A stretch of DNA of 42,632 nucleotides from Pezicula radicicola (GCA_003008705.1 PDUO01000061.1:215997-258628), one strand, 5' to 3'. Positions 19,938-31,440 are shown, counted from the first letter of the stretch. A program made the numbers and translations. The notes: generated by a model not told the origin, from the letters alone.

Positions 19938-22410
19938 ATGGGTGATCACGTAGGAGGACCACTTTCCAGCGGCCATCAAGCCGGAATCATAATTGCGGAG
20001 CAACAAAATGAGCAGAATGACGGCGTCACAAGGACGAAAGCGCGAAAGCAACTGGGGATCAAGAGGGCATGTAGCGAGTGTCGCCAACAGAAGGTGTGTT
20101 GATCTATAACCTATCCGGTCTCTTACGCATATAAGTCCGACTGTCTGACCATTTGGCGCAAATAGTTGCGGTGTGATGTGGTCAAAGATCCATTCACAAC
20201 ATGTTCACGATGTCGACGACTTCAGCTCGTATGTAAGATAGATGCCTCTTTCAAGCGCATTGAGAAAAGAAGGTTAGCACCATGTCGTCTTCTTATTTCT
20301 TAGGGACCCGCAAGTTCGTAACATCTGACGCCATGATTCTCATAGGGCCAAGAACGAGCGCCGACAGCTTGCGGAAGAAGCTTCCCGGACAGAATTGCCA
20401 GCTACAGCCGGCTCCCCATTCGATGGACTGGCAGTGTCCGCGGATAGGGATACTATTATGACCCAAACTGTGTCCAACGTCGGAACCCGAAGCTATCCAA
20501 CTGTGCCAATGCAATCAACAGAATTACAGCAGGTACATGACTCGAGCTCAAGCCAATGGCCTGAAACCCCGGGCTCCAACCACATGCCTACGCACCCGGT
20601 CAGGACGCAGTTTGGCAGCAACATCTCCGTCAACAGTGCGCTTTCCACCGCTGCTAGTGTGACTCGAAAGCTTGACGGGGTCTTGTTGACAGCCGATGAG
20701 GTGCAAGCTCTGTTTCAACTGTAAGAACTTCCAAATATCAATGTCTGAATGGATTTGTCAACTGAACTGTATCGTCTCAGGTATTTCAAACATTATCACC
20801 CATTCCTACCATTTCTCCAGCCTTCCAAATCTCCAGGTTATTACTTCAACTCATCGCGTTTACTGTTTTGGACTATAATCTCAGTTGCCTCACGCCGCTA
20901 TATCTCAGACTTGACCCTTCTGCCGTCACTCTCAATCAGCGTACCCCGGCTTCTTTGGTCAGTTCTACAGGGAGTTCCACAGAGCTATCACGATGTCAAA
21001 GCTATTTGCCTATTATGTACTTGGCCATTTCCGTTGAATAGTTCGTCATGTGATCCAACATTCATGCTCAGTGGGACTATGATGCATCTCGCAATGCAAA
21101 TAGGACTGCACAGACCGAGCCAGGCGCAAGATTTCTCCAAGGTCACTTTGAAGTTACACCACGATGAGCTGCAAGACAGGATCACGACATGGATCACCTG
21201 CAGAATAGTTGCTCAAAGGTATGTTATGATTCAGAAAACAACATGCTATTTCCCATATTCCATCTGCCTTGACTGCAATCAAGTCAATTCTAACATCGGT
21301 TTAGTGTTGCGACAGGATATGGCCAACCTCCAACAATATTTGACGGCATACCTGATCATTCTGCATCTCGCCTCCCGGACAACTATGTCTCTTCAGAGTT
21401 AACCTGTCGTCTACGGATCGAGAAGCTAGCTGATCGCATTACGCGAGAGTTCTACAGTATGACTGATACTAAATCTACTTTCAACCACAGCCAAAATTTT
21501 GAAATGATAAATATGGTGGACCGGGAGCTTACTCAATTGGAATCCGAGCTGATTACGCCGAATCCTTCTTGTGAGTTCTAGTGCCGACTTTTCGTGACTA
21601 CTCTAATCGTCATAGCTTTCCTCCTGCTCTACCTTCGCTGTGCGCATCTTCATCTTCACCTCTATGCCTTTTTCAACTCAATAGCGTCGCAAAACTTCAT
21701 CGCATCCCTGCTTACTCTCTACAAATCCTGCCAGGCTCTCCTCACCATGGTTCTAAGCTCAAACGATAACATTCTTAGTTATTGTCCGAACTACGTCTTT
21801 CAAATGACTCTTGCGTCTGGGTTCACTCTGCTCAAATTACTTAGAAGCCCAATGGTGGAGTACATCGATTACAGTGAGTGTAAGGCACTATTCAACTCGA
21901 ACATTGCAGCGGTACGGAAAATCAGCGTCTCCAATAATGATCTCCCTGGTCGTCTTGCTGAAGTTCTTGCACAACTTATGGCCAGAGCAAACGAAGCCGC
22001 TCAGAATAGACTTCCAAATACCCAAAAAGACTGGGGGTGTCTACAACTCAAAGTACGCGGCAGAATGAGTATGAGTGTGATGTTCGATGGTCTTTGGGAA
22101 TGGAGAAATGGATTTGAGACGGACAGCGTCAGAGGACTTACAACAAGTACGGAACAAAACCCCATCGTCTCATTCCCTCTCCTTGCTGACAAATTCCAAT
22201 TATCAAGGCTCAACAGAAATATCCTCAGTTCAGGTGGGCGAGTCACCTGCGCAGGCTGCTCACGACAACGAATCAGCTTCCACAATCGCAGCCAATCAGG
22301 ATTTCGATCTTGACAACATGGTATTTGATGATTTTTACCCGGTCAATTGGCTCATCGAAAACATACCCGAAATTCCACTCTCTTCTCTTCCAGACGCAGT
22401 GGCAGCATGA
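19938..22410 (+). CDS. Zn2Cys6 transcription factor with fungal TF domain, seven exons, 691 aa
   Basis: Exons 19938-20093, 20166-20272, 20346-20720, 20781-21218, 21305-21570, 21616-22146 and 22208-22410; introns 60-86 nt or shorter, all frame-consistent. The cluster is split by intron 1: C45-x2-C48-x6-C55-x9-C65-x2-C68-x6-C75. The middle region carries fungal TF (MHR) landmarks: LYFKHYHPFLPFL, LLFWTIISVASRRY, the AMQIGLHRPS segment and, after intron 4, VATGYGQPPTI. The C terminus is acidic and aromatic (FDLDNMVFDDFYPVNW), suitable as an activation domain. Nuclear by family. ATG 19938 is the first in frame after a stop. Divergent from the MFS transporter and convergent with the PEP mutase-family gene, so probably the module's pathway regulator. 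Confidence 0.92.
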
Positions 22411-22539
22411 TCTTAAACCCATGGTTCGTTCTCACATGGAAAGGGAAAGCATAAAAGCCCATAGAATGAAGGTTTACCTGATCTAAGTCTTTACAATCGG
22501 TGGGGGAAAAAATCCAGCTATCATTCTCCCGGCAGAATA

Positions 22540-23620
22540 TCAGACACCATTAACATAAGCCGTTCCACCAGCAGCAGCATCAATCTCCAAATCCTCCTTC
22601 AATCCACTCACCGAGAACAACTGCTTTGGTGTCATATCCGCCTCAGCACCCGTTACGCCCTCCGTCTTCAACCTTTGATAGACGTCCTTCATAGCCTTAT
22701 AAGCAGGAGCCAAGCCAGCAAAGGGGAAAATCACAATCCTGAAGCCCATCTCCTGCGCCTCGGACACAGAAATGGACGGCGTAGCTCCATGCTCCACCAT
22801 ATTGAGCAATACCGGGAATGGAGCCATATCTTTGACGACTTGTTTCGCCTCCTCCTTGGACGTGATGCCCTCAAGGAACGCAACATCGGCTCCTGCATCT
22901 GTGGCAGCCTTCAGACGCAGAATTGACTCCTCATATCCAAGCGATTGTAACGCATCCGTACGCGCAATTATCACGATATCGGACCCGATTGATTTTCTTG
23001 CTGAGACTGCTGCTCGTATGCGCATGAGGTATTCTTCGGTGGATACTAGTTGCTTGCCTTGTAAGTGGCCGCATCGTTTGGTTTGTACTTGGTCTTCGAT
23101 GTGGAGTCCTGCAACTCCGCTGCGGGCATATTGGTGTATCGTGCGGGTCACCATGATAGGTCCTGAGGAATAATTAGCAGAGAGCAGGGAAATGGCGATG
23201 AACATTTCTGCATAGGTGGCATAGCAATTGAGATGGTTGTGAAACATACCTCCGTATCCAGTGTCGGCATCTGCAATGAGGGGAATGGTAGGATCAAGAC
23301 TCGCAATCATCTCAGCATTTGCGCGCATGTCGTTCAGATTCGCAATTCCAAGATCAGCATGACCGATTCTCGATGCACTTGTTCCTGCACCGGTCTGTGT
23401 CTGTCAGTTTCTCCAGTGCAGAAAAGAGAGTCAGCGACTCGAAAGGAGGAGTCTACCATACCATATAGATGACTTCAAATCCCACACCCAAAGCAATACG
23501 TGCCGAGAACCCATCATACACGCCGGGTCCGAGTATAATAGGACCAGGAGAAGTGATAAGACGGCGGAGCTTGGTTGCAGCACTTCCAAGCTGGGGAACA
23601 GCTTCAGCGAAGGAACCCAT
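22540..23620 (-). CDS. Isocitrate lyase/PEP mutase-family enzyme, three exons, 308 aa
   Basis: Exons 23620-23462, 23394-23250 and 23162-22540; intron 2 (87 nt) is a multiple of three and reads through without a stop, so an unspliced frame looks longer than it should. Landmarks: GPGVYDGFSARIA near the N terminus, TGAGTSAS after intron 1, metal-binding DADTGYGG (about 94-101), the catalytic loop EDQVQTKRCGH with Cys132, then ARTDA and the EGI turn. Size and motifs fit the PEPM/2-methylisocitrate lyase/oxaloacetate hydrolase group, which makes or breaks C-C or P-C bonds next to a carboxylate using Mg2+. The exact substrate cannot be told. Its 3' end faces that of the Zn2Cys6 gene, 129 bp away. 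Confidence 0.92.
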
Positions 23621-24429
23621 TTTTGATAATGATACAGGAAGATTATTGGAAGAGACGGATTTATTAGTCTGGCGTTTGATTCAGTGTTATTTCGTGAAAA
23701 TATAAATAATAAATTTGCGTACAGGATATCATCAAACTTTGAAGATGAATAAAGTGAAATGTTAAATAAACTCGAGGAACGTCTGAGATGAGAATATATA
23801 AATAATTCCCTCCTGCTTTTCGGAGTAATATCACCCTCACCCCTCCTCCAAAGATCCGACATCGCAAGTAAGTAAGTAGCAAGGATGAAGGTGACGAATG
23901 GATGAGTGGTGAGGGGAGATAAAGTTTTCTTTCCTTGTTTTTTTTTAACTATCTTGTGATGCCAATCCCGGTTGCATGTATGGTGAAGGGCTTACGGAAA
24001 TACAGTACATACATACATTGAAAGTCGCTGGCTGACATTAGCGGCCGATTGCTACCTAAGCGAGATTCGGAGCGAGCTGATGGTAATTATCGGCAGGAGT
24101 TTTATTTATTCCTGCGAGGTTTGGCTCCGATAGACTAAATATCGTAGCTGCTACAGTAAGTAATCTGACGTGAGACACTTGATGAGAAATGACAAACTAG
24201 TCGAAAGAAGGGGGGGAAACCAGGTTATTGAATCATGCGTCTCTCACTCTAATTCCATTGCGGAGGCATGGGGTTTGTGGTATGATATCAGCCTCACTGT
24301 TTAAGCAAGATTCACATTTGCAAAGAACTCCAAAGGCATCATCACTGGTGTACCTATAGTACAGTACCTACTGATCTCTAAATTCTGGATACATACATAA
24401 TATTTCACACTTTCTCAACTAATCTCAGC

Positions 24430-24690
24430 TCAGTTCCATTAAACAGCGTATTATTCCCCATTGCACCAAATAACCGCAGCCTTCCTCAACTCCCCAGTCA
24501 CCTCACCATCAAAAAATCTGGAGCATAACACAACACATAGCACATCTAACTCCAGAGGATATTGAATCGGCGCCATCCAACCTCCGGTTTCTCAGGCGAA
24601 AAGCTCGGGATTCGCATCGGCGATGTCGATAAAGTGACGGATCGGGATCTCGGCAAGAGGGGTGATCTTGGTCTTTTTCTAGAACTTGCA
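24430..24690 (-). pseudogene. Possible coding remnant, unidentified
   Basis: Two minus-strand frames read like ordinary protein over short spans but are broken by a stop and a frame change: ITPLAEIPIRHFIDIADANP then, one frame over, FSPEKPEVGWRRFN, and later a frame ending GELRKAAVIWCNGE. It may be the end of a decayed gene. I do not recognise a family; chance is possible. Confidence 0.25.
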
Positions 24691-24872
24691 TCCGAGGTAA
24701 AAGGATGAGGATAATCGGGATGTTGATGTACGATGATACGAATGTTTCGTCATTCCACCTAAAAAGGGTGAGTAAAGGGAGAATCGTTAGTCATGTGTAA
24801 ACTCTGTAACTCCACGAGCGGGAATTTCAGAATAGGGGGAAAGGAAGGAAGGAAGGCAAGAAGGGATGTAAC

Positions 24873-25130
24873 TTACTAGTATCTTTGGAGTTCTGTATCG
24901 GTGTTCTAGCCATTTGTAGGCGCGAGAGCTAATTATAGTAGATAAGATCTTTAAGAACGCGTTTAGTTACAACAAGTAGTACTACTACGTTTGCCTGCTA
25001 GGAATATAAACCTTCGTTACAGGTACCTATTTTGATATAACTGTTGTCTTTTTTGTTATTTCGGGATACGTGCTATCGGTAAAACTATTAGCATTAATTG
25101 TTGAATATATAGAATAGTCATATAACTGTC
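24873..25130. repeat. Interspersed repeat, copy B (less mutated)
   Basis: Direct-orientation partner of copy A at 16775-17030. Keeps C/G at many positions where A has T/A, and has about 15 extra bases around 24957-24971. Confidence 0.8.
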
Positions 25131-25267
25131 CTCTATATAGGATACAACACACATTGCCACCTATATGTTTCTCGCAATAACCAATCACATGATGGCAAAT
25201 ATTAAAGCTAGGTGAGAATTTGGCATCTACATTATTTAGACGGTAGGTTCACCTTTACATCCTACTA

Positions 25268-25297
25268 AAGATATATATATATATATATATATATATT
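25268..25297. repeat. (AT)n microsatellite
   Basis: About 14 consecutive AT units. Confidence 0.9.
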
Positions 25298-26051
25298 TCT
25301 CTCTCTTATACTTCTGTACTATGTACTCTAAATAATTCCTCGTTTCCCGTCGCCAATTCGGATGAATTCCAAAAAAGGAAGCTCGCTAGTCTCTCCTTTC
25401 GTCTAGCCACTCACGTCGTCTAAGCTAGCTCTATGTAAATTATTTGTTGATTCCTAAAATGAGACACATCCTGTTGTCTAACATCCATCTCGTGTACTGT
25501 AACATTGGCCTTGAGCGAATTGTGAAAACCTACTGGCTGGTCAGTTGGGAGACTGATAAAGGTTGTAGACATACTGCGTGTCTTCACAAATCCTACATGT
25601 ACATTTCTATCGCATCAATTGTCAACGGACGTCTTTTAACTCAATCCCCTCTTCGGAAACTAGTCATATCTGGCCCTGAAAAGGCGAAATATTAGGCTCC
25701 GTCCATGATTTTTCCTACTAGCATCCTTACTGTGCCCTTCAAGTGGCCTTATACTAGTAAACACATCCCGTCTCATCTCACTTGCATCTGTTGATCAAAA
25801 TGAAGGATATTGGCAATTGGTTGTATTCTGAGTTCCTATTTTCATATGGAATATGAACTCTTTCTATACATGAGTTGAGTGTTGTTGAAACACTAAAATA
25901 GCAGCAAAAATGAGTGTAATTATTATATAAAAAGGCTGCTTATGGAATGAGCTGTTGACACTCTAGGAATAAGGCTATTAAAAGCCGGAAGGCAATAATG
26001 TAAGAAGTATCGAGCACCATGGAACCCTAATTTTAACTGACAGCATCCAAC

Positions 26052-26430
26052 CAGTGTTGCTAACAATATAAACAAAACGATATAGGAACTTCCATATCAT
26101 TTTGCTAGCAATAATATTGCCATATTGCTAATATAAACAATATCGTCACATGACACTAAGCAATCCTAACTCTTTATTAACTATCTCATCCCCTATAATT
26201 TCAAAGCCCATATAGGAGCCTATTTCGAAGCCTATATGGGAGCCCATTTTGGGCTAAACAATATCGCAATATGACAATATATTAGCAATATGGGCACTCT
26301 TATATCATATCATTTCACGACAATGTGGGGCTTCTAATATTATATCATCTTGTCACAATATGGGAATCGTGATATCGTTTTGCCTATATTGCTAGCGAAA
26401 CGATATATTGCCATATTGTTAGCAACACTG
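26052..26430. mobile_element. Non-autonomous hAT-type MITE, 379 bp, with 8-bp target duplication
   Basis: Perfect 18-bp terminal inverted repeats CAGTGTTGCTAACAATAT, flanked by perfect direct repeats CATCCAAC at 26044-26051 and 26431-26438. CAG-type ends with 8-bp duplications are the hallmark of the hAT superfamily. The interior has no coding frame and is rich in short inverted copies of an ATATTGCNATAT-like motif. Its right end lies 35 bp from the stop codon of the tautomerase relic. Confidence 0.9.
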
Positions 26431-26465
26431 CATCCAACTGTCCTGGTGAAGCTGTGCTGAGTCTC

Positions 26466-27003
26466 CTACTCCAGCAACTTTTTCAAATCCTCCCTCTCTT
26501 CCAACTCCTTCAGCAACTCAGTAAAGTCCTCCTGGTCCTTACTCTTGCTTATCTCCTTTATAAAAGGTAGCTGTTCCTTGAGCCAGCTGCCCTCCTCGCC
26601 GGCTTCAGGGATGATCATACCACCCTCACGGATAGAGACTATAGGCGTGAAGGTCATCATAAGCAGCCTTTTTGCATTGCTGTCGCGCTTAACCTCATCT
26701 AACCCACCCGGCACAGTCCCTTTCAGAGCGTCATACCACGCATCTTCGACTTTGGCGGCGAGAGCATCGAAAGCCGACCTTGGACGGGCAGGCGACGTGC
26801 GCACGATGCCAATAATGCGATTTGAATTGGTGATACGGGGCTTACCGGCCATGTAATACGTACGGTCGCTTGCATCGTGCTTGATGAAGCGTACGTGAGT
26901 GGTGAAGGTAGTGCAATGCAGATTCGTAATAGAGGTGGCGAGCCCTTGCCGTTGCTTATCGGTGAAGGGATAAGAGTGATATACCTCGTAGAGAGAGGGG
27001 CAT
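26466..27003 (-). pseudogene. Tautomerase (Tautomerase_3/cis-CaaD-like) relic, frameshifted at its start
   Basis: One minus-strand frame from about 26990 to 26466 reads as this fungal family: YEVYHSYPFTDKQRQGLA, then YYMAGKPRITNSNRIIG, the EGGMIIPEAGEEGSWLKEQL segment and ELEEREDLKKLL at the C terminus. Relatives begin Met-Pro-Leu-Tyr, with Pro1 as catalytic base. Here the ATG at 27003 (ATGCCC) is followed by CTCTCTC before TAC, so Met-Pro-Leu is out of frame with the rest; about two extra CT units explain it. No splice acceptor lies between. Compared with what I expect of the family, a few residues also seem missing at FTTHVRF. Best read as a broken gene; a sequencing error in the CT run is possible. 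Confidence 0.65.
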
Positions 27004-28192
27004 ATTGGTCGTTCGGCGAAGCGAGTATAAAAAAAAAGTGCAATACTCAGTCCGGCTGATTAACGGTTGACAGAATTGTTAGGGAGTGAGTGCTGTGCCA
27101 AAGATCCATGTCTTTGAAAAGACTTAAATGCTGCTCCACAATTGCTAGCTCCCTGATTTATCATTCATCTTTTGATTTGCACCATTGTTATTGACCATGG
27201 AAAGGGTGTGTTTCCCCGCTATCGTGCAACACATACTGCCCCATAAGTACAAGTTCTCCTGGGATTGTCACCGACAGGGGCTCCCCACGCCCTTGGAAGG
27301 AAACAATGACATGTGGGGTCAGGTGTACCGACAATTATGCTGCCCATGGATTGATTTCCCAAGCCTGAGGGAACCAAATCCTCCCTACAAAAGGGCAGAT
27401 TTCTGAACAGAGGTGTCACAAGTGCTGAGAAAGTAGCTGTATAAAGGGTGCCAAGCACACCGTGTATGGAGGATTATAACGTCCACGATGGGCGAAACTA
27501 ATTAGACCTTAAATGGTTACCTCTTTATAGGCGGTAGCTATAAGAAGTTAGCGTCTTCCTAAAATACAGGCTGTAGCACCCTGAAAATATAGGCTATAGT
27601 GCCCCGAAAATACAAGCTGTAGTACCCGAAAAATATAAGCTTTAGTACCCTGAAAATATAGGCTATAGTGCCCCGAAAATACAAGCTGTAGTACCCGAAA
27701 AATATAAGCTTTAGTACCCTAAAAAAAAAGCTATAGTACTTTAATTATTCTATTAGTAGAAAACCCTAGAAGGCTAACTAATTAAGGTTTAATTAGTTTT
27801 ACCTATTATAGATATTATAACCCTCTATAGTATAGCCTATATTTTTAGGGACTTTATAGCTTATATTCTAATTCTGCCGGCAGAAATAGTTTCGCCCACT
27901 ATGGACGTTATAATCCTCCATATCCATGTTTACATCCGGCGCAGGTCCTGTAAATTTCCCAAGAATCTACCGGAGGCTTTTGCAACTAGACTTTTTTTCT
28001 GCCACGCCTTATTCTTGACAAGCCCAACGCCTTTTTGAGGAGACTTCGTATTTATTTCTGATTCTTCTCGAAACCACAAATATATAAAATCTCTCACAAT
28101 ACACCTAGGGCCAACTAATTGTCAACAAACTGCTAGAATCTTTTTTCTATTTTTGGGGTCGTGATCACTTCCATTTCACTACAAAGAGAACT
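27004..28192. other. Intergenic region containing a TA-flanked MITE
   Basis: No gene supported. An open frame at 27185-27406 has no recognisable features. The MITE fills 27467-27920. A TATATAAAAT box at 28081-28090, about 100 bp before the MerB-like start, is a plausible TATA element. Confidence 0.5.
27467..27920. mobile_element. TA-flanked MITE, 454 bp, with internal 23-bp tandem repeats
   Basis: Ends are inverted repeats beginning TGGAGGATTATAACGTCCA and continuing to GGGCGAAACTA (about 34 bp, three mismatches), with TA on both sides (27465-27466, 27921-27922) as in Tc1/mariner-type insertions. Inside, 27570 to about 27740 is a 23-bp tandem repeat (GCTATAGTGCCCCGAAAATA type), with a 69-bp higher-order unit repeated at 27593 and 27662. 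No coding capacity. Related to 38155-38405. Confidence 0.85.
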
Positions 28193-29101
28193 ATGGACGA
28201 TAAAGCTCGAAAAGTCCGATATGAGATCTTCAACTTTTATCTCAAAGAATGCCGACCCCCCACCGTCACCGAGTTGGCTGAAGTGTCTGGCCTTGCCTCT
28301 ACAGACGTTTTCTCCATACTTCGTCAACTTGAAGAATTGCATCATATTGTCCTATACAAGCATGACTCGTGTTCGCCCACCCCAATTGCGATGGCCCATC
28401 CATTCTCTCATCTGTAAGTCTTGTCGAGCATAAAATGATTAGATCCTTCCACCTTTCCTTATTTTTCTGGCATCATCGATAGCTAAGATGTTCTCTTGCA
28501 CAGGCCGACTCCATTTATAGTGGTAAGTGGAACAATCAGATTAGATCTAGAGTATCTCTGTAGCTTTTATCACTAATAGAAGACTCAGTCTCAAGGCTCC
28601 AGAAGCTGGTGGGCGAACTGTGCTTGGTGTGCATTCGGTCTTGCAGCAATGCTATCCCCATTAAGAACAGTCTCAGTTCGTTCGGGCTCTATGGGTGCAG
28701 AGCTGCAGTTCATCATCCAGAATAATGAAATTACTTGTGTCAGTCCTGGCGGTGATGTTGATACGCATGATTGCCACATTCACTTTTCTGTTCCGCCTTT
28801 AAAATGGTGGATGGATGTGCGATTTGCATGTGGGACCATTCAACTTTTTGCTTCAAAACAGGAGGCATTAGAGTGGCCCAGAAAGTATGGTTTCTACCCG
28901 GGAGAGATTATGAGCCTAGAGACCTTATGGCTCTTGTCCAAGGTAAGCAGACAAGGTTTTTGATTCGGAATACAATAGCTGACATTCATGGAGGCATGGT
29001 ACCAGGATAAGCATACCTATGGGTATGAGCGGAAAACCACTGCGGAAGTTGAAGATTTATTCAACAGGCTAGGAATGACATCTGAATTCTGGAGATCCTG
29101 A
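28193..29101 (+). CDS. Alkylmercury lyase-like (MerB-like) protein, four exons, 233 aa
   Basis: Exons 28193-28413, 28504-28522 (19 nt), 28589-28942 and 28994-29101; the last intron (51 nt) has a CTGAC branch-like site. The N-terminal third is a winged-helix segment (PPTVTELAEVSGLASTDVF). The core matches MerB: NCAWCAFGLAA puts Cys94 at the Cys96 position and FACGTIQLFAS puts Cys161 at the Cys159 position. MerB's Asp99 position is Gly97, so the classical Cys-Cys-Asp protonolysis triad is incomplete. MerB cleaves carbon-mercury bonds; without the Asp, this protein may have another role. No mercuric reductase lies in the window. Exon 2 codes PTPFIV and restores a segment otherwise missing. Confidence 0.8.
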
Positions 29102-30904
29102 GTTTAATTTGTGTAAACTTTTCCTGATTCGTTGTTCACTGATCTTGGAAACAGCTTGTTGAATTTCTTTTGGTCTTAATGTAAATATGATGCTCTGTTA
29201 GCAACACAGGTTGTATAAGCGGTAATGACACGCTTTGTGGCACATATAACGAATTTCATTCGAGATATCGTATTAAGACTACAGCTAGAGGTGCTTATAT
29301 AGAGCATCAGAACGACAGGCAGCAATAAGCCTTAATACTACAAATGCCTTCAAAAATTTTGCTTAGCTGCGAGACGCCATCCTGTAAGTGAGTAGGATGT
29401 CGGACCAGGAATCTTGCGGAGAGGGGAGGTTAGAAAATGTATAGCGACAAAGTGGTAAAGGAGGAGCGTCAGGAGTATGAGGGCAAAGAATGCATATGGA
29501 TGCGCTCTGAGCGCGTCCTGGATTGCAGCATTTTGATACTTTACGAAGAATATTACTGAACAACAAATCGTATAAGTTTGGGTATTATTTATACCTCTCC
29601 CGCCTTGGTAGTAACTGGAAGTACCCCGACCAGATCATTAATTCTCGCTTATATTAGAGACCGAGGCTGCACGGCTGGTACTCCTAGTAGACGGAATGAG
29701 ACAGAAACAGCATAGTGACAACGCCCTTCCAGTAGACTAAATTCCCTTATTCGGACAGCATTGCCTCGACGGATCCTTGATAGCCATATGCCTGAAAAAG
29801 GTCACCGTCCGATAGATCCACCCTCGCGTTTGCCGGAACCACAGCAGAGACTTATCGAAACAGCATCACTGTGCATGCATTAGGTAAGTGAGAGCGAAGA
29901 CCAAACCTATTCAGATAGCCGAAAGGGCGCTGACATGTTGGAAAATAGGAGAATATATTAACAAATATATAGATCGGAAGTTAATAGATAATTGCTTAAT
30001 TTCTATAGGTACAAAAATAAGGCTATATATACACAAAAGAGAGTAAGTACTAAATTATGCACGAATAGCTTGTATAATATCAGAGAAACAGTCTAAATAT
30101 AAGAGAGACGCTTAGAAATAAACTGCTAGAATAATGCTGTCGGGCTATCTGTAGTATAAACTAAATATAAACAAGATTCGTTGGTTTCTGAACTAAGTGG
30201 TAATACTGCTATATTTGGCAATATGACATGAACTGCTCCGAGATTAATTACTAGTCACAACTTGGCCTGCCATGGATGTCCCTTAATGTTCATATTTTTT
30301 TGTGATCTATTCCGCCTGCACTATTATAGCACTGATTCACCGATCCATCATCGGTATAACATCTTGTGGATAGATTTGATGCTTGAAAAGTCAGATCTGG
30401 CGACAGGCCGATGCGAAGCACAGCCCCAGAGACATACTGGGAAGCTCCTCAGGGCAAATCACTACTGCTGATTCAGGTGCCGCATATCAGTCACTAGAAA
30501 GCCGGTTACTGGACGACGTTGACAACAATAAGAACATAAATAGATAGCTCCAAACAGGGCTGCGTTCCTCGTCGCCATGGTGAGCACGTAAGATGGTACA
30601 GCCTAAGCCCAAACTCAAGCTTGTTTATGGGATCGTATGTCGTAAGAGAATATTGCTAAGTAGATAAGCAAAAGGAGGGAATGAAAAAGTTAACGACAGT
30701 TGACAACATTGCTATTAACCCTAAGGCTTTCCAAAGATTCTTGGCAAAATAGGGAAGATTCTGTTAAGGTGTATGTATAATATGTAAAACATGTACCTTA
30801 TAACCACATAGGCTACAGTTCCTCTACGCTAAAATTAAGGGATATAAGACTTTATTACAGAATGTAAAGGCCTTTTCAGCCAGCGTAGGAAACCATGGAG
30901 CCAA

Positions 30905-31110
30905 TTTGCTTGCTCGAGTTACTTGCTTGATTTGCATCTACTAAACTACGGGATAAGGCAATGAAAAATACACCTTAAAACAAGTTAGTTACCCCAATCA
31001 AGTGAGTTTGTCACGTCTTAAATCAAGCCAGTTACCCAAATCAAGTAAGGTACTTAAATCGAAAACAAGTCAGCCATTCAAATCAAGTGAGTTACCTTCA
31101 AGTTACTCGA
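30905..31110. repeat. Short direct repeats with inverted edges
   Basis: Three imperfect units of the form CAAGTNAGTTACC-AAATCAAGT with roughly 40-bp spacing. The edges are inverted relatives: CTCGAGTTACTTG on the left and CAAGTTACTCGAA on the right. It may be a small decayed element. Confidence 0.45.
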
Positions 31111-31139
31111 ATTTGAAAAATACTAGTAGAACTCATGTA

Positions 31140-31440
31140 CCATTGTTTAAATATTAAATTTTAGCATTGTACATATATTAGGATCCTCTTTTAGGGCCTT
31201 AAGTCTCTCTTTAAAAGATTATAACTTATATATAAGTACTACTTTTATATATAACTCTAACTAGAGTAGTTATATAACCTTAGTTTATATATTATATATT
31301 TTCTAATTAAATAAAATAAATAGAGAAGAAGAAAAGTAAATTAATAATTTTCTAGTTTAAAAGGATTAAGTAGAAATAGTAAGGTCTAGTATTAAAGTAG
31401 ACTAAATAAGGTAATTTATATTAAATTTACTTAAGAAGCC
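31140..31440. repeat. RIP-altered AT-rich tract
   Basis: TA-dominated, with CpA and TpG nearly absent after about 31170. No surviving frame. Confidence 0.6.

Larger units (their letters stand above)
23621..26043. other. Repeat-rich gene-free region
   Basis: Holds the PEPM-gene promoter, a possible coding remnant at 24430-24690, repeat copy B (24873-25130) and an (AT)n microsatellite. Short open frames such as 25444-25695 have no family signature. Confidence 0.5.

Noticed and set aside
23163..23249. Read-through of 29 codons inside the PEPM-family frame
   Set aside because: It interrupts DADTGYGG-P; removing a GTATGT...CAG intron restores the conserved segment.
25444..25695. 83-codon plus-strand frame
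   Set aside because: No domain, no splice partner, and surrounded by repeats; likely chance.
27185..27406. 73-codon plus-strand frame and its antisense partner
   Set aside because: Both strands are open by chance; no family feature.
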